Assembly: GCA_050184115.1 (NCBI GenBank)
Contig: JBFXAQ010000005.1
Location: forward strand, 62,001-126,000
Origin: JACKNG01 sp050184115
GTDB taxonomy: Bacteria; Pseudomonadota; Gammaproteobacteria; Ga0077536
DNA length: 64,000 bases
Direction: 5' to 3'
Made by a program: the position numbers and the translations under genes. Below are positions 26,604-35,514 of the stretch, one piece after another. Below the pieces are notes generated by a model, which was given only the letters and a program-made list of their open reading frames with translations, ran no database searches and was not told the origin of the DNA. Positions within the stretch are counted from its first letter, which is position 1; the number at the start of each line of letters is the position of its first letter.

Positions 26604-29150
26604 ATGAACAAACCATCCCTCAACCTCGGCGGCCTGGGCGAGCGTGTTGCGCGCGTGCCCCTTGTTGCCCTGATCGCAATGGCGTTGCTCGCGCTGGCGG
26701 CGGGCGGCGCGTGGTTCCTGTCCGATCGCGAGGCCGACGAGGGCGTTGCCGCGGGTGCGGACCCGGCCTTGAACGAACGCTACCGCGAGATGGCGCAGGG
26801 CCTCGCGGCGGCCATCGAGACCGCGATTACACCGTACGCCGAGGCGACGGCCGCGATCGCGGCCGACTCGCGCGTGGCGAATGCCCTCGCCGCGGATGAC
26901 GCCGTCACGCTGGCCGGCCTCGCCAGCGAGCTGCAACCGGGCCTGCCGCAGGTGCTGCGCCTGCGCCTGCTGCCGGCCGCGACGCGCGATCCGCGTCTGG
27001 ACGAGCACCCGCCGTTGACCTACGCCTCGATTTCCATGATCCGGCATGCCCGCGAGGGTGATGGCAAACCGCCGATGGAGATCCACCTCGCCGGCGACAC
27101 CGATGAGCACATGCTGTTCCTGCGCCGCGTCGACGATGCCGACGGCGTGCCGCTCGGTTTCGTCCACCTCGCGGTGGCACCGGCAGTGGTCCGCGACGCC
27201 TTCGCCACGGTGGCGCTCGGCGGCGCTCATGGCGAAGTCCGCCAGGGTCCGCGACTGCGCGTCGTGACCAATGGCCCGTCGCCGGCGGCCGACGTCCCGG
27301 CGATCTCGCTGCCGGTACGCGGCACCATCCTCTCGGTGGCGGTCCAATCCGCGGCCGCGACGGCCGCCCCGAGCGAGGGCGGCATGCCGGTCGCCGTGCC
27401 GGCCGGGATCGCGGTCGCGGTGCTGCTGGCCGTCGTCGTCTGGCTGCAACGGCGGCCAGCGGTGCGGGTCGGTACCGTGCGTCCGTCCAGCGACGCCGTC
27501 ATCTACCAGGGCGCCATCCGGGCCATCCTCGACGGCGCGCATCCCGGTCTCGAACAGCTGCTGCCACGCGCCCGCAGCGCGCGCCAGGGCGCTCCACCCA
27601 CGGTGGCGTTGGATGCCCTGGCGCGGGCGGACGACGAGGATGTGACGACATTCGGCGGCGGCATCGTGGTCGAGGGCGACGAAGACCCGACGATTCCGCG
27701 CGACGGCGACATCTTCGACCTCGACCTCGGCGAGATGGAAGCCGCCACGACGCCGACCCCTGTCGCAGCGTTGCCGGTGCCGGGCTCGATTTTCCGCAGC
27801 TACGACATCCGCGGGGTCGTCGGCGAGACCCTGACCGAGGACGGCGTCTACCAGATCGGCCGCGCGCTCGGCGCCGAGGCCGAGGCGCGCGGGCAGAAGA
27901 CCGTGGTCGTCGCCCGCGACGGGCGCCATTCCAGCGAAGACCTGCTCGAAGCGCTGACCAAGGGCCTGCTCGAATCCGGTCGCGAAGTGCTCGACATCGG
28001 GCTGACGCCGACCCCGGTGCTCTATTTCGCCACCCACTACCTCGATGCGCGCAGCGGCGTGATGATCACCGGCAGCCACAACCCCGCCGAGTACAACGGC
28101 CTCAAGATCGTGCTCGACGGCGAGACCCTGTCGGGCGAGGCCATCCAGGCGGTACGGCGGCGTGTCGAGGAACAGGATTTCGTCGACGGCACCGGCCAGC
28201 TGCAGTCGACCGACATCATCGCCGAGTACATCCGGCGTATCAGCGAGGAAATCCCGGTCTCGCTCGGCAAGGCCCTGCGCGTGGTCGTCGACTGCGGCAA
28301 CGGCGTGCCCGGCATGGTCGCGCCCGACGTGCTGCGCGCCATCGGCCACGATGTCGTCGAACTCTTCTGCGACGTCGATGGCGATTTCCCCAATCACCAT
28401 CCCGACCCGTCGCAACCGGCGAACCTCGCCGCGCTCATCGACGCGGTGGCGGACGAGGGCGCCGATATCGGTCTCGCCTTCGACGGCGACGGCGATCGCC
28501 TCGGTGTGGTCGACAGCGACGGCAACATCATCTGGCCGGACCGCCAGATGATCCTCTTCGCGCGCGACATCCTCGCGCGCAACCCCGGCGCCAAGATCAT
28601 CTACGACGTCAAGTGTTCGGGGCGGCTGCCGGCCGAGATCGAGGCCCTCGGTGGCGAACCGGTGATGTCCCGCTCCGGCCATTCCCTGATCAAGGCGAAG
28701 ATGCAGGAGACGGGCGCGCTGCTCGCCGGCGAGATGAGCGGACACATCTTCTTCAAGGAGCGCTGGTACGGTTTCGACGACGCCATCTATGCCGCCGCGC
28801 GCCTGCTCGAGATCGTGGTCAACAGCGCACAATCCGCCGCCGATCTCTTCGCCGCGCTGCCGGGCGGGGCGGCGACGCCGGAACTGCACCTGCCGATGGC
28901 CGAGGCGGAACACGCTGCATTCATGCAGAAGGTGATCGACGCGGCCGATTTCCCCGGTGCCCGTCTCACCACCCTGGACGGCCTGCGCGTCGACTTCGAC
29001 GACTCGTGGGGCCTGGTGCGCCCCTCGAACACCACGCCCTGCCTGGTGCTGCGTTTCGAAGGCGACGACGAGGCGGCGTTGGAAGGCGTGAAGGAGCGTT
29101 TCCGCAGCCTGCTGACAACCATCGACGCCGATCTCGATCTCCCTTTCTGA
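26604..29150 (+). CDS. algC: Membrane-anchored phosphomannomutase/phosphoglucomutase (AlgC type)
   Basis: An 848-residue protein. The C-terminal 460 residues form a complete alpha-D-phosphohexomutase: FRSYDIRGVVGE start, catalytic Ser in TGSHNPAEYNG (about residue 489), Mg loop FDGDGDRLG (about 630), sugar loop GEMSGH, and phosphate-binding RPSNTTP. The N-terminal 390 residues carry two helices (about 20-40 and 265-285) enclosing an extracytoplasmic domain of about 220 residues, then a linker. This architecture is also annotated for Pseudomonas AlgC. The enzyme interconverts mannose- and glucose-6-/1-phosphates for LPS and exopolysaccharide precursors. The outer domain could sense envelope signals; that is inference. 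Confidence 0.93.
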   Translation: MNKPSLNLGGLGERVARVPLVALIAMALLALAAGGAWFLSDREADEGVAAGADPALNERYREMAQGLAAAIETAITPYAEATAAIAADSRVANALAADDAVTLAGLASELQPGLPQVLRLRLLPAATRDPRLDEHPPLTYASISMIRHAREGDGKPPMEIHLAGDTDEHMLFLRRVDDADGVPLGFVHLAVAPAVVRDAFATVALGGAHGEVRQGPRLRVVTNGPSPAADVPAISLPVRGTILSVAVQSAAATAAPSEGGMPVAVPAGIAVAVLLAVVVWLQRRPAVRVGTVRPSSDAVIYQGAIRAILDGAHPGLEQLLPRARSARQGAPPTVALDALARADDEDVTTFGGGIVVEGDEDPTIPRDGDIFDLDLGEMEAATTPTPVAALPVPGSIFRSYDIRGVVGETLTEDGVYQIGRALGAEAEARGQKTVVVARDGRHSSEDLLEALTKGLLESGREVLDIGLTPTPVLYFATHYLDARSGVMITGSHNPAEYNGLKIVLDGETLSGEAIQAVRRRVEEQDFVDGTGQLQSTDIIAEYIRRISEEIPVSLGKALRVVVDCGNGVPGMVAPDVLRAIGHDVVELFCDVDGDFPNHHPDPSQPANLAALIDAVADEGADIGLAFDGDGDRLGVVDSDGNIIWPDRQMILFARDILARNPGAKIIYDVKCSGRLPAEIEALGGEPVMSRSGHSLIKAKMQETGALLAGEMSGHIFFKERWYGFDDAIYAAARLLEIVVNSAQSAADLFAALPGGAATPELHLPMAEAEHAAFMQKVIDAADFPGARLTTLDGLRVDFDDSWGLVRPSNTTPCLVLRFEGDDEAALEGVKERFRSLLTTIDADLDLPF

Positions 29151-29196
29151 GAGCCTGAACCGCGCGGCCCGCGGCGGCCCGCAAACGGACGACACC

Positions 29197-30087
29197 ATGA
29201 GCCTGACTGCACACGATGCCCCGACCACGGCCCGGGTACTGACCGCGGCCCTGCCCTACATCCAGCGCTACCAGGGCAAGACCATCGTCATCAAGTACGG
29301 TGGCAACGCCATGACCGAGGCGCATCTCAAGGCGAGCTTCGCGCGCGACGTGGTGTTGATGAAGGCGGTCGGAATCCGGCCCATCGTGGTCCACGGTGGC
29401 GGCCCGCAGATCGGCGACCTGCTCGAACGCATCGGCAAGGAATCGCGCTTCGTCGACGGCATGCGCGTGACCGATGCCGAGACCATGGACGTGGTCGAGA
29501 TGGTGCTCGGTGGCCTGGTCAACAAGGAAATCGTCAACCTCATCAATGCCAACGGTGGGCGCGCCATCGGCCTGACCGGCAAGGACGGTCCGCTCATCAT
29601 CGCCCGCAAGATGACCCTGGCCGGGCGCGAGGCGACGGCCGACGCGCCCGAGATCATCGACCTCGGTCACGTCGGCGAGGTCGCCGGCGTCAACCGCCAG
29701 GTCCTCGACTTCTTCGGCGCCGGCGATTTCATCCCGGTCATCGCGCCGATCGGCGTCGGCGAGGACGGCGCCTCCTACAACATCAACGCCGACCTCGTCG
29801 CCGGCAAGATTGCCGAGGTCATGCAGGCCGAGAAGCTCATGCTCCTGACCAACACGCCCGGACTGTTGAGCAAGAAGGGCGAGCTTCTCACCGGTATCAC
29901 GCCCAAGCGGGTGCGCGAGCTGATCGACGACGGCACCATCTCCGGCGGCATGCTGCCCAAGATCGGTTGCGCCCTCGACGCGGTGGACAATGGCGTACGC
30001 CGCGCCCACATCATCGACGGCCGCGTCGAGCACGCGGTGCTGCTCGAATTGTTCACCGACGAGGGCGTCGGTACCCTGATCGAATGA
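29197..30087 (+). CDS. argB: Acetylglutamate kinase
   Basis: Amino-acid kinase of 296 residues that phosphorylates N-acetylglutamate, the second step of arginine synthesis. Key blocks are IVIKYGGNAM (Lys for phosphate binding), VVHGGGPQIG, GKDGPLIIARKM and INADLVAGKIAEVM. The N-terminal helix before the kinase core (about residues 8-25) is the part that gives ring hexamers feedback-inhibited by arginine. It follows algC by 46 bases and precedes slmA, the same order as in Pseudomonas. Confidence 0.96.
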   Translation: MSLTAHDAPTTARVLTAALPYIQRYQGKTIVIKYGGNAMTEAHLKASFARDVVLMKAVGIRPIVVHGGGPQIGDLLERIGKESRFVDGMRVTDAETMDVVEMVLGGLVNKEIVNLINANGGRAIGLTGKDGPLIIARKMTLAGREATADAPEIIDLGHVGEVAGVNRQVLDFFGAGDFIPVIAPIGVGEDGASYNINADLVAGKIAEVMQAEKLMLLTNTPGLLSKKGELLTGITPKRVRELIDDGTISGGMLPKIGCALDAVDNGVRRAHIIDGRVEHAVLLELFTDEGVGTLIE

Positions 30088-30137
30088 GGTGCCCGGGCGC
30101 TGTCCGCGGCGCTCCCTGACACCCGACGAGCCCGCCC

Positions 30138-30743
30138 ATGCCGCGCAGCAATCGCCGCCAGCACATTCTCGAAGTCCTCGCGCGCGAGCTCGAGACCAAG
30201 CCCGGCTCGCGCATCACGACCGCGGCGCTGGCCGGCGCCGTCGGCGTGTCGGAGGCGGCGCTGTATCGCCATTTCGCCAGCAAGGCGCAGATGTTCGAGG
30301 CCCTCATCGCGTTCGCCGAGGACACGGTGTTCGGCCTCTTCAACCAGGTCATGCGCGAACAGGACGAGGCGCGCGTGCGGTGCCAGCACCTGTGCCTGGT
30401 GCTGCTGCGCTTCGCCGAGCGCAATCCGGGTATCGCGCGCATCCTCACCGGCGACATCCTGGTCGGTGAGCACGAGCGGCTGCGTGCTCGCGTGCAGCAG
30501 TTCTTCGCCCGTGTCGAAACCCAGTTTCGCCAGGTTCTGCGCGAACGTAACCTGGTCGAGCCGGGGGCGGCGGATACCGAATGGGTGCAGGTGGGCGCCG
30601 TGCTACTGACCGCGCTGGTCAGTGGGCGCATCGGCCAATTCGTGCGCAGCGAGTTCGCCGAAGCGCCATCGCGCGACTGGGACGCACAGTGGCGGGTGCT
30701 GTGCGGCGGCCTGTTCCCGGCCGCCGCCGACGCGGTAGATTGA
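30138..30743 (+). CDS. slmA: Nucleoid occlusion factor SlmA
   Basis: TetR-family protein of 201 residues. The N-terminal helix-turn-helix lies at about residues 28-50 (TTAALAGAVGVSEAALYRHFASKAQMFEALI in two parts), and the all-helical C-terminal domain follows. SlmA binds specific chromosomal sites and blocks FtsZ polymerisation over the nucleoid, so the Z-ring forms only at mid-cell. Location beside argB and near pyrE, coaBC and radC is the conserved setting of slmA/ttk, which supports this over a generic TetR repressor. Confidence 0.9.
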   Translation: MPRSNRRQHILEVLARELETKPGSRITTAALAGAVGVSEAALYRHFASKAQMFEALIAFAEDTVFGLFNQVMREQDEARVRCQHLCLVLLRFAERNPGIARILTGDILVGEHERLRARVQQFFARVETQFRQVLRERNLVEPGAADTEWVQVGAVLLTALVSGRIGQFVRSEFAEAPSRDWDAQWRVLCGGLFPAAADAVD

Positions 30744-30761
30744 AACGCCTGGGCGGGCGCG

Positions 30762-31403
30762 TTAATCGGTCTTCTTGGTGCCCTTGAGTTCGCGGAAGCG
30801 CTCGATGTCGGCATCGAAGCGTGCGCGGATGGCCTCCTGTTCGGCGCGCTTGGTGACGATGAAGGCTTCGTTCTCCGCGATCTGGCCGCGGACGTTGTCG
30901 ATGTTCTTGACCATCTCCTCGCTCGGCTTCTCGCCGCGCCGCTCGACGTCGGCGGCAAGCTCGATCATCTGGTCGAGGTTGACCTGCAGCTTCTCGATGT
31001 GGCCCGAGACCAGCCTGATCTGCGAATCGAGGTGGGCGATCTGGCCGTCGCGGGTGAGCACGAGATCGTCCTCGGAGGCGAAGGTGTCGAGCAGCACGCG
31101 ATCGGCCTGGCGGCGTTTCTCAGCCGCGGCGGCCTCGTCGCGCGCGGCGGCAGCCGCGGCGCGCTCGGCCTCCAGTTCCTCCATGGTCTTGGCCGCGCCC
31201 GAGACATCCTTGGTGATGCCCTGCTTGCTGACGGTCTCGTGGCTCTCCTGCGCGTACTCGGGCGGTACGGCATTGCCGCACTCGCGCACGCCTTCGCTGT
31301 TCTTCCAGCACTTGATGGCGGCAGTGGCCGGTGTGCTCGCGGCGATGGCGAGGAGCAGGAGAGCGGGCGACAGCAGGCGGCGAGGCAGGGCGTGGGTCTT
31401 CAT
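30762..31403 (-). CDS. Secreted DUF4124-type protein with coiled coil
   Basis: A 213-residue protein with a signal peptide (LLSPALLLLAIAASTPATA) and a short N-terminal mature segment IKCWKNSEGVRECGNAVPPEY, which is the DUF4124-like motif with two cysteines. The remainder (about residues 70-205) is an uninterrupted charged coiled coil rich in Ala, Glu and Arg. It is probably periplasmic. No function is assigned to this family. The start is the ATG at 31403; an upstream extension in the same frame lacks a signal sequence. It converges on slmA with 18 bases between stops. Confidence 0.8.
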   Translation of the reverse strand: MKTHALPRRLLSPALLLLAIAASTPATAAIKCWKNSEGVRECGNAVPPEYAQESHETVSKQGITKDVSGAAKTMEELEAERAAAAAARDEAAAAEKRRQADRVLLDTFASEDDLVLTRDGQIAHLDSQIRLVSGHIEKLQVNLDQMIELAADVERRGEKPSEEMVKNIDNVRGQIAENEAFIVTKRAEQEAIRARFDADIERFRELKGTKKTD

Positions 31404-31494
31404 CGGGCGATCCTGTCGATGGTCGGGTTGGCGCGCGCCAACCCGGCGCGCGGTCGTGCACAACTATAGCAGCGTGCCATGAACGCCGGCTGAA

Positions 31495-31637
31495 GGAAGC
31501 TCTGAATAAGTGAGCGAGCATGGCCGGGGACATAGCGGGCGTTGACCGAGAAGCGCGGTTCATGGCCTGTAAATGAGCATCGCAGGGCGACGCGCAACGC
31601 TGTCAGCGGGCGGCACAGCCACTTATTCAGAGCTTTC
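31495..31637. mobile_element. MITE-like element with 18-bp terminal inverted repeats
   Basis: The left end GGAAGCTCTGAATAAGTG (31495-31512) and the right end (31620-31637) form an inverted repeat matching at 17 of 18 positions, with 16 contiguous matches. The 143-base element is flanked by a 4-bp direct repeat TGAA (31491-31494 and 31638-31641), consistent with a target-site duplication. The interior has no transposase and no convincing gene. A four-base duplication fits several IS families, including IS5-like elements, but I cannot assign one. It occupies most of the gap between the pyrE stop and the DUF4124 gene start. Confidence 0.72.
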
Positions 31638-31653
31638 TGAACCGTCGCCACGC

Positions 31654-32295
31654 TCACACACCGTAGCGCTCGCGGTAGGCGGCGATGGCCGCCAGTTCGT
31701 TCGCGTGACCGCCGCGCTCCTCGAGCCAGGCGACGATGTCGGCGAGGCCAATGATGCTGCCGACGGGGATGCCGTGGGTCCGCGTCACTTCCTGTGCCGC
31801 GGACAGCTCGCCCTGGCCGCGTTCCTGGCGGTCGAGCGAGATGGTGACGCCGACCGCAGTGGCGCCGGCGGCGCCGATGATGGCCATCGACTCGTTGACC
31901 GAGGTGCCGGCCGAGATGACGTCGTCGACGATCAGCACGCGGCCGGCGAGCGGCGCGCCGAGCGTGCTGCCGCCTTCGCCGTGGTCCTTGGCCTCCTTGC
32001 GGTTGAAGCAGAACGGCACGTCGCGGTCGAAATCGCGCGCGAGTGCGATGGTGATCGCGGCACCGAGCGGAATGCCCTTGTAGGCCGGACCGTAGACGAG
32101 GTCGAAAGGCGGCGCGTGGGCGACGATGGCAGCGGCGTAGGCGCGGCCGAGACGATCGAGCGCGGCGCCCGAGTCGAAGGCCCCGGTGTTGAAGAAATAC
32201 GGGCTCTGGCGCCCCGATTTCAGGGTGAACTCGCCGAAGCGCAGTGCACCGCGCTGGACAGCGAACTCGATGAATTCGCGCTGGTAATCGTGCAT
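31654..32295 (-). CDS. pyrE: Orotate phosphoribosyltransferase
   Basis: Type I phosphoribosyltransferase of 213 residues that makes orotidine monophosphate in pyrimidine synthesis. It begins MHDYQREFIEFAVQRGALRFG, has the substrate segment TLKSGRQSPYFFN, the loop FCFNRKEAKDHGEGG, and the PRPP motif VLIVDDVISAGTSVNES (about residues 119-135). It is divergent from the exonuclease III gene. Its 3' end lies 16 bases from the MITE-like element, which might influence termination. Confidence 0.96.
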   Translation of the reverse strand: MHDYQREFIEFAVQRGALRFGEFTLKSGRQSPYFFNTGAFDSGAALDRLGRAYAAAIVAHAPPFDLVYGPAYKGIPLGAAITIALARDFDRDVPFCFNRKEAKDHGEGGSTLGAPLAGRVLIVDDVISAGTSVNESMAIIGAAGATAVGVTISLDRQERGQGELSAAQEVTRTHGIPVGSIIGLADIVAWLEERGGHANELAAIAAYRERYGV

Positions 32296-32399
32296 GGGGT
32301 TCCCGTCGAAGACGCCTGCTCGCGGCGAGCGGCTATGATAGCGGCGGCGTTGGCCCCGTGCGACGACCGCCGCCCTTCTCAGCTTCCCGGGATCATTCC

Positions 32400-33188
32400 A
32401 TGCGCATCATCTCGCTCAACCTGAACGGTATCCGTTCCGCCCACACCAAGGGCTTCCACCGCTGGCTGGCGGCGCAGCGCGCCGACGTCGTCTGCCTGCA
32501 GGAGACCAAGGCGCAGGTCGACCAGCTGAGCGAGGAGGTGCGCTCGCCGGGGCGCTGGCACACCTACTTCGCCGACGCCGAGAAGAAGGGCTACAGCGGC
32601 GTCGCCATCTTCTCGCGGCACGCGCCGGACCGCGTCGTCACGGGCCTCGGCTTCGACGACTTCGATCGCGAGGGGCGCTACGTTCAGCTCGACTTCGGCC
32701 GGCTTTCGGTGGCCTCGGTCTACCTGCCGTCGGGTTCGTCGAGCGAGGAGCGCCAGCAGGCGAAGTTCCGCTTCATGGCACTGTTCATGCCGTGGCTGGA
32801 GGCGCGCCGCGACGAGGAGCGCGAGTACATCCTGTGCGGCGACTGGAACATCGCCCATCGCAACATCGATCTGAAGAACTGGCGTTCGAACCAGAAGAAC
32901 TCCGGGTTCCTGCCGGAGGAGCGGGCGTGGCTCGATCGCCTGTTCGACGAGGTCGGCTGGGTCGATGCCTTCCGCGTCGTCAACCAGGAGGCTGACCAAT
33001 ACACGTGGTGGTCCAACCGCGGCCAGGCCTGGGCCAAGAACGTCGGCTGGCGCATCGACTACCAGGTGGTGACGCCGGGGCTGGCGGAACGCATCGAAGG
33101 CGCCTCGATCTACAAGACGGCGCGCTTCTCCGACCACGCGCCGCTGACCATCGACTACGCCGGCGCGCTGGACGACTACCGCGCGTGA
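32400..33188 (+). CDS. xth: Exonuclease III (at the position of Pseudomonas crc)
   Basis: EEP-fold nuclease of 262 residues that cuts abasic sites and degrades duplex ends in base-excision repair. Catalytic residues are intact: Asn in LNLNGIRSA, Glu in CLQETKAQ (about residue 34), GDWNIAH (Asp and Asn, about 151-157), and the final SDHAPLTIDY. In Pseudomonas the gene next to pyrE is crc, a homologue whose motifs have decayed and which acts as a translational repressor with Hfq. The intact residues here argue for a working nuclease. The ATG at 32400 gives the MRIISLNLNG start. pyrE is divergent. Confidence 0.93.
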   Translation: MRIISLNLNGIRSAHTKGFHRWLAAQRADVVCLQETKAQVDQLSEEVRSPGRWHTYFADAEKKGYSGVAIFSRHAPDRVVTGLGFDDFDREGRYVQLDFGRLSVASVYLPSGSSSEERQQAKFRFMALFMPWLEARRDEEREYILCGDWNIAHRNIDLKNWRSNQKNSGFLPEERAWLDRLFDEVGWVDAFRVVNQEADQYTWWSNRGQAWAKNVGWRIDYQVVTPGLAERIEGASIYKTARFSDHAPLTIDYAGALDDYRA

Positions 33189-33342
33189 GATTCAGGGATG
33201 CGCGAAACGCGGGGGAGCGGGGGCCCCGCGGTACAGCGCGGGGGGCGCGGTCCGTGGCCGCGTGACGGCCTCTGCCGTCCCGCCGCGCGGCACCACGCTC
33301 GCCGCGACCAGCGCGCGGCGCCGCCACCGGTACGGCGCTTCC

Positions 33343-33957
33343 TCAGCCGGTGCGCTGGCGGCGCAGGCGGTAGATGGCGATCTCGGCCAGCAGGTTCGGC
33401 CACACCTGCATGCCGATCTTGGCGCGATGCTGCGAGTCGACCGTGGCCCGTTCGACCACCGCGATGGCGCGCGCCCGGCACAGCTCCTCGAAGTCGTCGA
33501 TGGTGCACATGTGGATGTTCGGCGTGTCGTACCAGGTGTTCGGCAGGTGGCGCGTGACCGGCATGCGGCCGGCGGCGAACTGCAGCCGGCAGCGCCAGTG
33601 CCCCATGTTGGGAAAGGTCACGATGGCCTCGCGGCCGATGCGCAGGATGTCGTCGATGAGCTGGTGCGGGAAGCGCATCGTCTGCACCGTCTGCGTCATG
33701 ACCACGTGGTCGAAGGAGTCCGGATCGAAACCGCTCAGGCCCTCGTCGAGGTTGGCCTGGACGACGTTCACGCCGCGCGCGATGCAGGCGACTATGTTGT
33801 CGGGGTCGATCTCGATGCCGTAGCCGGTCACGCCCTTGGTCCGCTGCAGTTCGGCGAGGAAGGCGCCGTCTCCGCAGCCCAGGTCGAGCACGCGTGAGCC
33901 CTGGCCGATCCAGTCGGCGATGAGGCGGTGCTCGGGGCGCAGCAGGGCCGGGTTCAC
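33343..33957 (-). CDS. metW: Methionine biosynthesis protein MetW
   Basis: A 204-residue Rossmann-fold protein of the MetW family, always next to metX in proteobacteria. The SAM-like motif VLDLGCGDGAFLAEL is at about residues 24-38, followed by GYGIEIDPDNIVACIARGVNV and FPNMGHWRCRLQFAAGRMP in the central region, which are family marks. It starts with a GTG that overlaps the metX stop (GTGA), so synthesis is coupled. MetW is needed for, or stimulates, homoserine acylation by MetX; methyltransferase activity has not been established. Confidence 0.94.
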   Translation of the reverse strand: MNPALLRPEHRLIADWIGQGSRVLDLGCGDGAFLAELQRTKGVTGYGIEIDPDNIVACIARGVNVVQANLDEGLSGFDPDSFDHVVMTQTVQTMRFPHQLIDDILRIGREAIVTFPNMGHWRCRLQFAAGRMPVTRHLPNTWYDTPNIHMCTIDDFEELCRARAIAVVERATVDSQHRAKIGMQVWPNLLAEIAIYRLRRQRTG

Positions 33958-35096
33958 GGCGCCACCTCGATGCCGCCGAAATAGGTCGCCAGCACCTTGT
34001 GGTACTGCGGGATCGGCAGCAGGAACGAGTCGTGGCCGAGCTCGGACTCGATGTCGACGTAGGAGACGTCGTGATCGCAGTCGAGCAGCGCGCGCACGAT
34101 CTCGCGTGAGCGCGTCGGCGAGAAGCGCCAGTCGCTGGAGAAGGACATCACCAGGAAGCGCGCCTGGCAGCCGGCGACCGCGCGCGTCAGGTCGCCGCCG
34201 TAGGCCTGGGCGGGATCGAAGTAGTCCAGCGCGCGCGTCATCAGGAGGTAGGTGTTGGCATCGAAACGGCCGACGAAGGACTCGCCCTGGTGGCGCAGGT
34301 AGGACTCGATCTGGAACTCGACGTCGAAGCCGAAGTTGATCTTGCCCTCGCGCAGTTCGCGGCCGAAGCGGCTGTGCAGCACGTCGTCGGACAGGTAGGT
34401 GATGTGACCGACCATGCGCGCGAGCTTGAGGCCGTGCTCGGGGATGGCGTCGTGCTCGTAGTAATGACCGTCGTGGAAGCTCGGATCGGAGCGGATGGCC
34501 TGGCGCGCGATTTCGTTGAAGGCGATGTTCTGCGTCGACAGCCGCGGCGCCGCGGCGATGACGATGGCGTGACGAATGCGGGCGGGGAAGTCGATCGCCC
34601 ATTGCAGCACCTGCATGCCGCCGAGGCTGCCGCCCATGACCGCCGCCCAGCGTTCGATACCGAGTAAATCGGCCAGCCGCGCCTGGCTCTGGACCCAGTC
34701 GCGCACGGTGACGATGGGGAAATCGGGGCCATAGCGCTTGCCGCTGCCCGGGCGCACCGACAGCGGCCCGGTCGAACCGCCGCAGCCGCCGAGGTTGTTG
34801 GGGCAGACGACGAAGAAGCGTTCGGTGTCGAGCGGTTTGCCGGGGCCGATGCAGTTGTCCCACCAGCCCGGCTTGCGGTCGTCGACATGGTGGTAGCCGG
34901 CGGCATGGTGGTCACCGGACAGCGCGTGGCAGATCAGGACCGCGTTGTCACGCGCGGCATTGAGGGTGCCATAGGTCTCGAAGCAGAGGTCGTAGGACTC
35001 GAGCGTGTGTCCGCTGTCGAGTTCGAGCGGCCGGTCGAAATGCTCGGTCCGCGGCGTGACCAGGCCAACGCTGTCGGGCGGGAAGGAGGCGGACAT
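33954..35096 (-). CDS. metX: Homoserine O-acyltransferase MetX
   Basis: Alpha/beta hydrolase-fold enzyme of 380 residues that acylates homoserine in methionine synthesis. The nucleophile elbow is GGSLGGMQ (Ser at about residue 157), the Asp lies in SSDWRFSP (about 318), and the His in LGHDSFLLP (about 351). Many proteobacterial MetX proteins paired with MetW use succinyl-CoA, not acetyl-CoA; I cannot settle the donor from sequence alone. It is in the minus-strand operon yggS-proC-yggT-yggU-metX-metW, 57 bases after yggU. Confidence 0.95.
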   Translation of the reverse strand: MSASFPPDSVGLVTPRTEHFDRPLELDSGHTLESYDLCFETYGTLNAARDNAVLICHALSGDHHAAGYHHVDDRKPGWWDNCIGPGKPLDTERFFVVCPNNLGGCGGSTGPLSVRPGSGKRYGPDFPIVTVRDWVQSQARLADLLGIERWAAVMGGSLGGMQVLQWAIDFPARIRHAIVIAAAPRLSTQNIAFNEIARQAIRSDPSFHDGHYYEHDAIPEHGLKLARMVGHITYLSDDVLHSRFGRELREGKINFGFDVEFQIESYLRHQGESFVGRFDANTYLLMTRALDYFDPAQAYGGDLTRAVAGCQARFLVMSFSSDWRFSPTRSREIVRALLDCDHDVSYVDIESELGHDSFLLPIPQYHKVLATYFGGIEVAP

Positions 35097-35153
35097 CGAC
35101 GTCGGCGGTCACCGGTTCAGGGGCGGGTGCGAGAGTCTAAGTTCTACCCCCGC

Positions 35154-35495
35154 TCACGGCAAACCAGGCGCTCGCGGGGCCGCACTGCCGCCCAGCGCGA
35201 GGAACCAGTCCGGCAATGCCGGCGGCGCCACGATGCGCACGCGCTTGTGGCGGCTGCCCTGGCCGCGTTCGAGCACGACCTGCCGCCGCGGCACCGCGAA
35301 GACGGCGGCGAGCGTGTCGCACAACGCCGCATTGGCGAGGTTGTCACGGGCCGGCGCCGCCACGCGCACGGCCAGCGCATCACCGTGCAGGCCGTCGATG
35401 CCTCCGCGGCGGGCATTCGGCCGCGCGTGCACGCTGAGCACGAGGTCGGCACCCTGCCAGCTGTACCAGTTCAAGCGTGCCCCGGCATGGCGCAA
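35154..35495 (-). CDS. yggU: DUF167/YggU family protein
   Basis: A 113-residue cytosolic protein of the YggU family, an alpha/beta fold of unknown function. The segments LVLSVHARPNARR, DALAVRVAAPARDNLANAAL and VLERGQGSRHKRVRI are the conserved core (PxAxR, DN.AN, G..S..K). The C-terminal tail of 25 residues is longer than usual. It follows yggT by 19 bases, which is its usual partner. Confidence 0.9.
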   Translation of the reverse strand: MRHAGARLNWYSWQGADLVLSVHARPNARRGGIDGLHGDALAVRVAAPARDNLANAALCDTLAAVFAVPRRQVVLERGQGSRHKRVRIVAPPALPDWFLALGGSAAPRAPGLP

Positions 35496-35514
35496 GGCGA
35501 CGGCTGCGGTTGCT

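Noticed and set aside
25173..29228. Minus-strand open frame of 1351 codons opposite coaBC, algC and argB
   Set aside because: Its codons mirror the high-GC third positions of the real plus-strand genes; the product is low-complexity (Arg, His, Asp, Gly, Val) with no motif or start signal.
33224..33243. CCCCGCG/CGCGGGG hairpin between xth and metW as a terminator
   Set aside because: It has no T-run on either strand, and such GC-rich stems are common by chance in this sequence.
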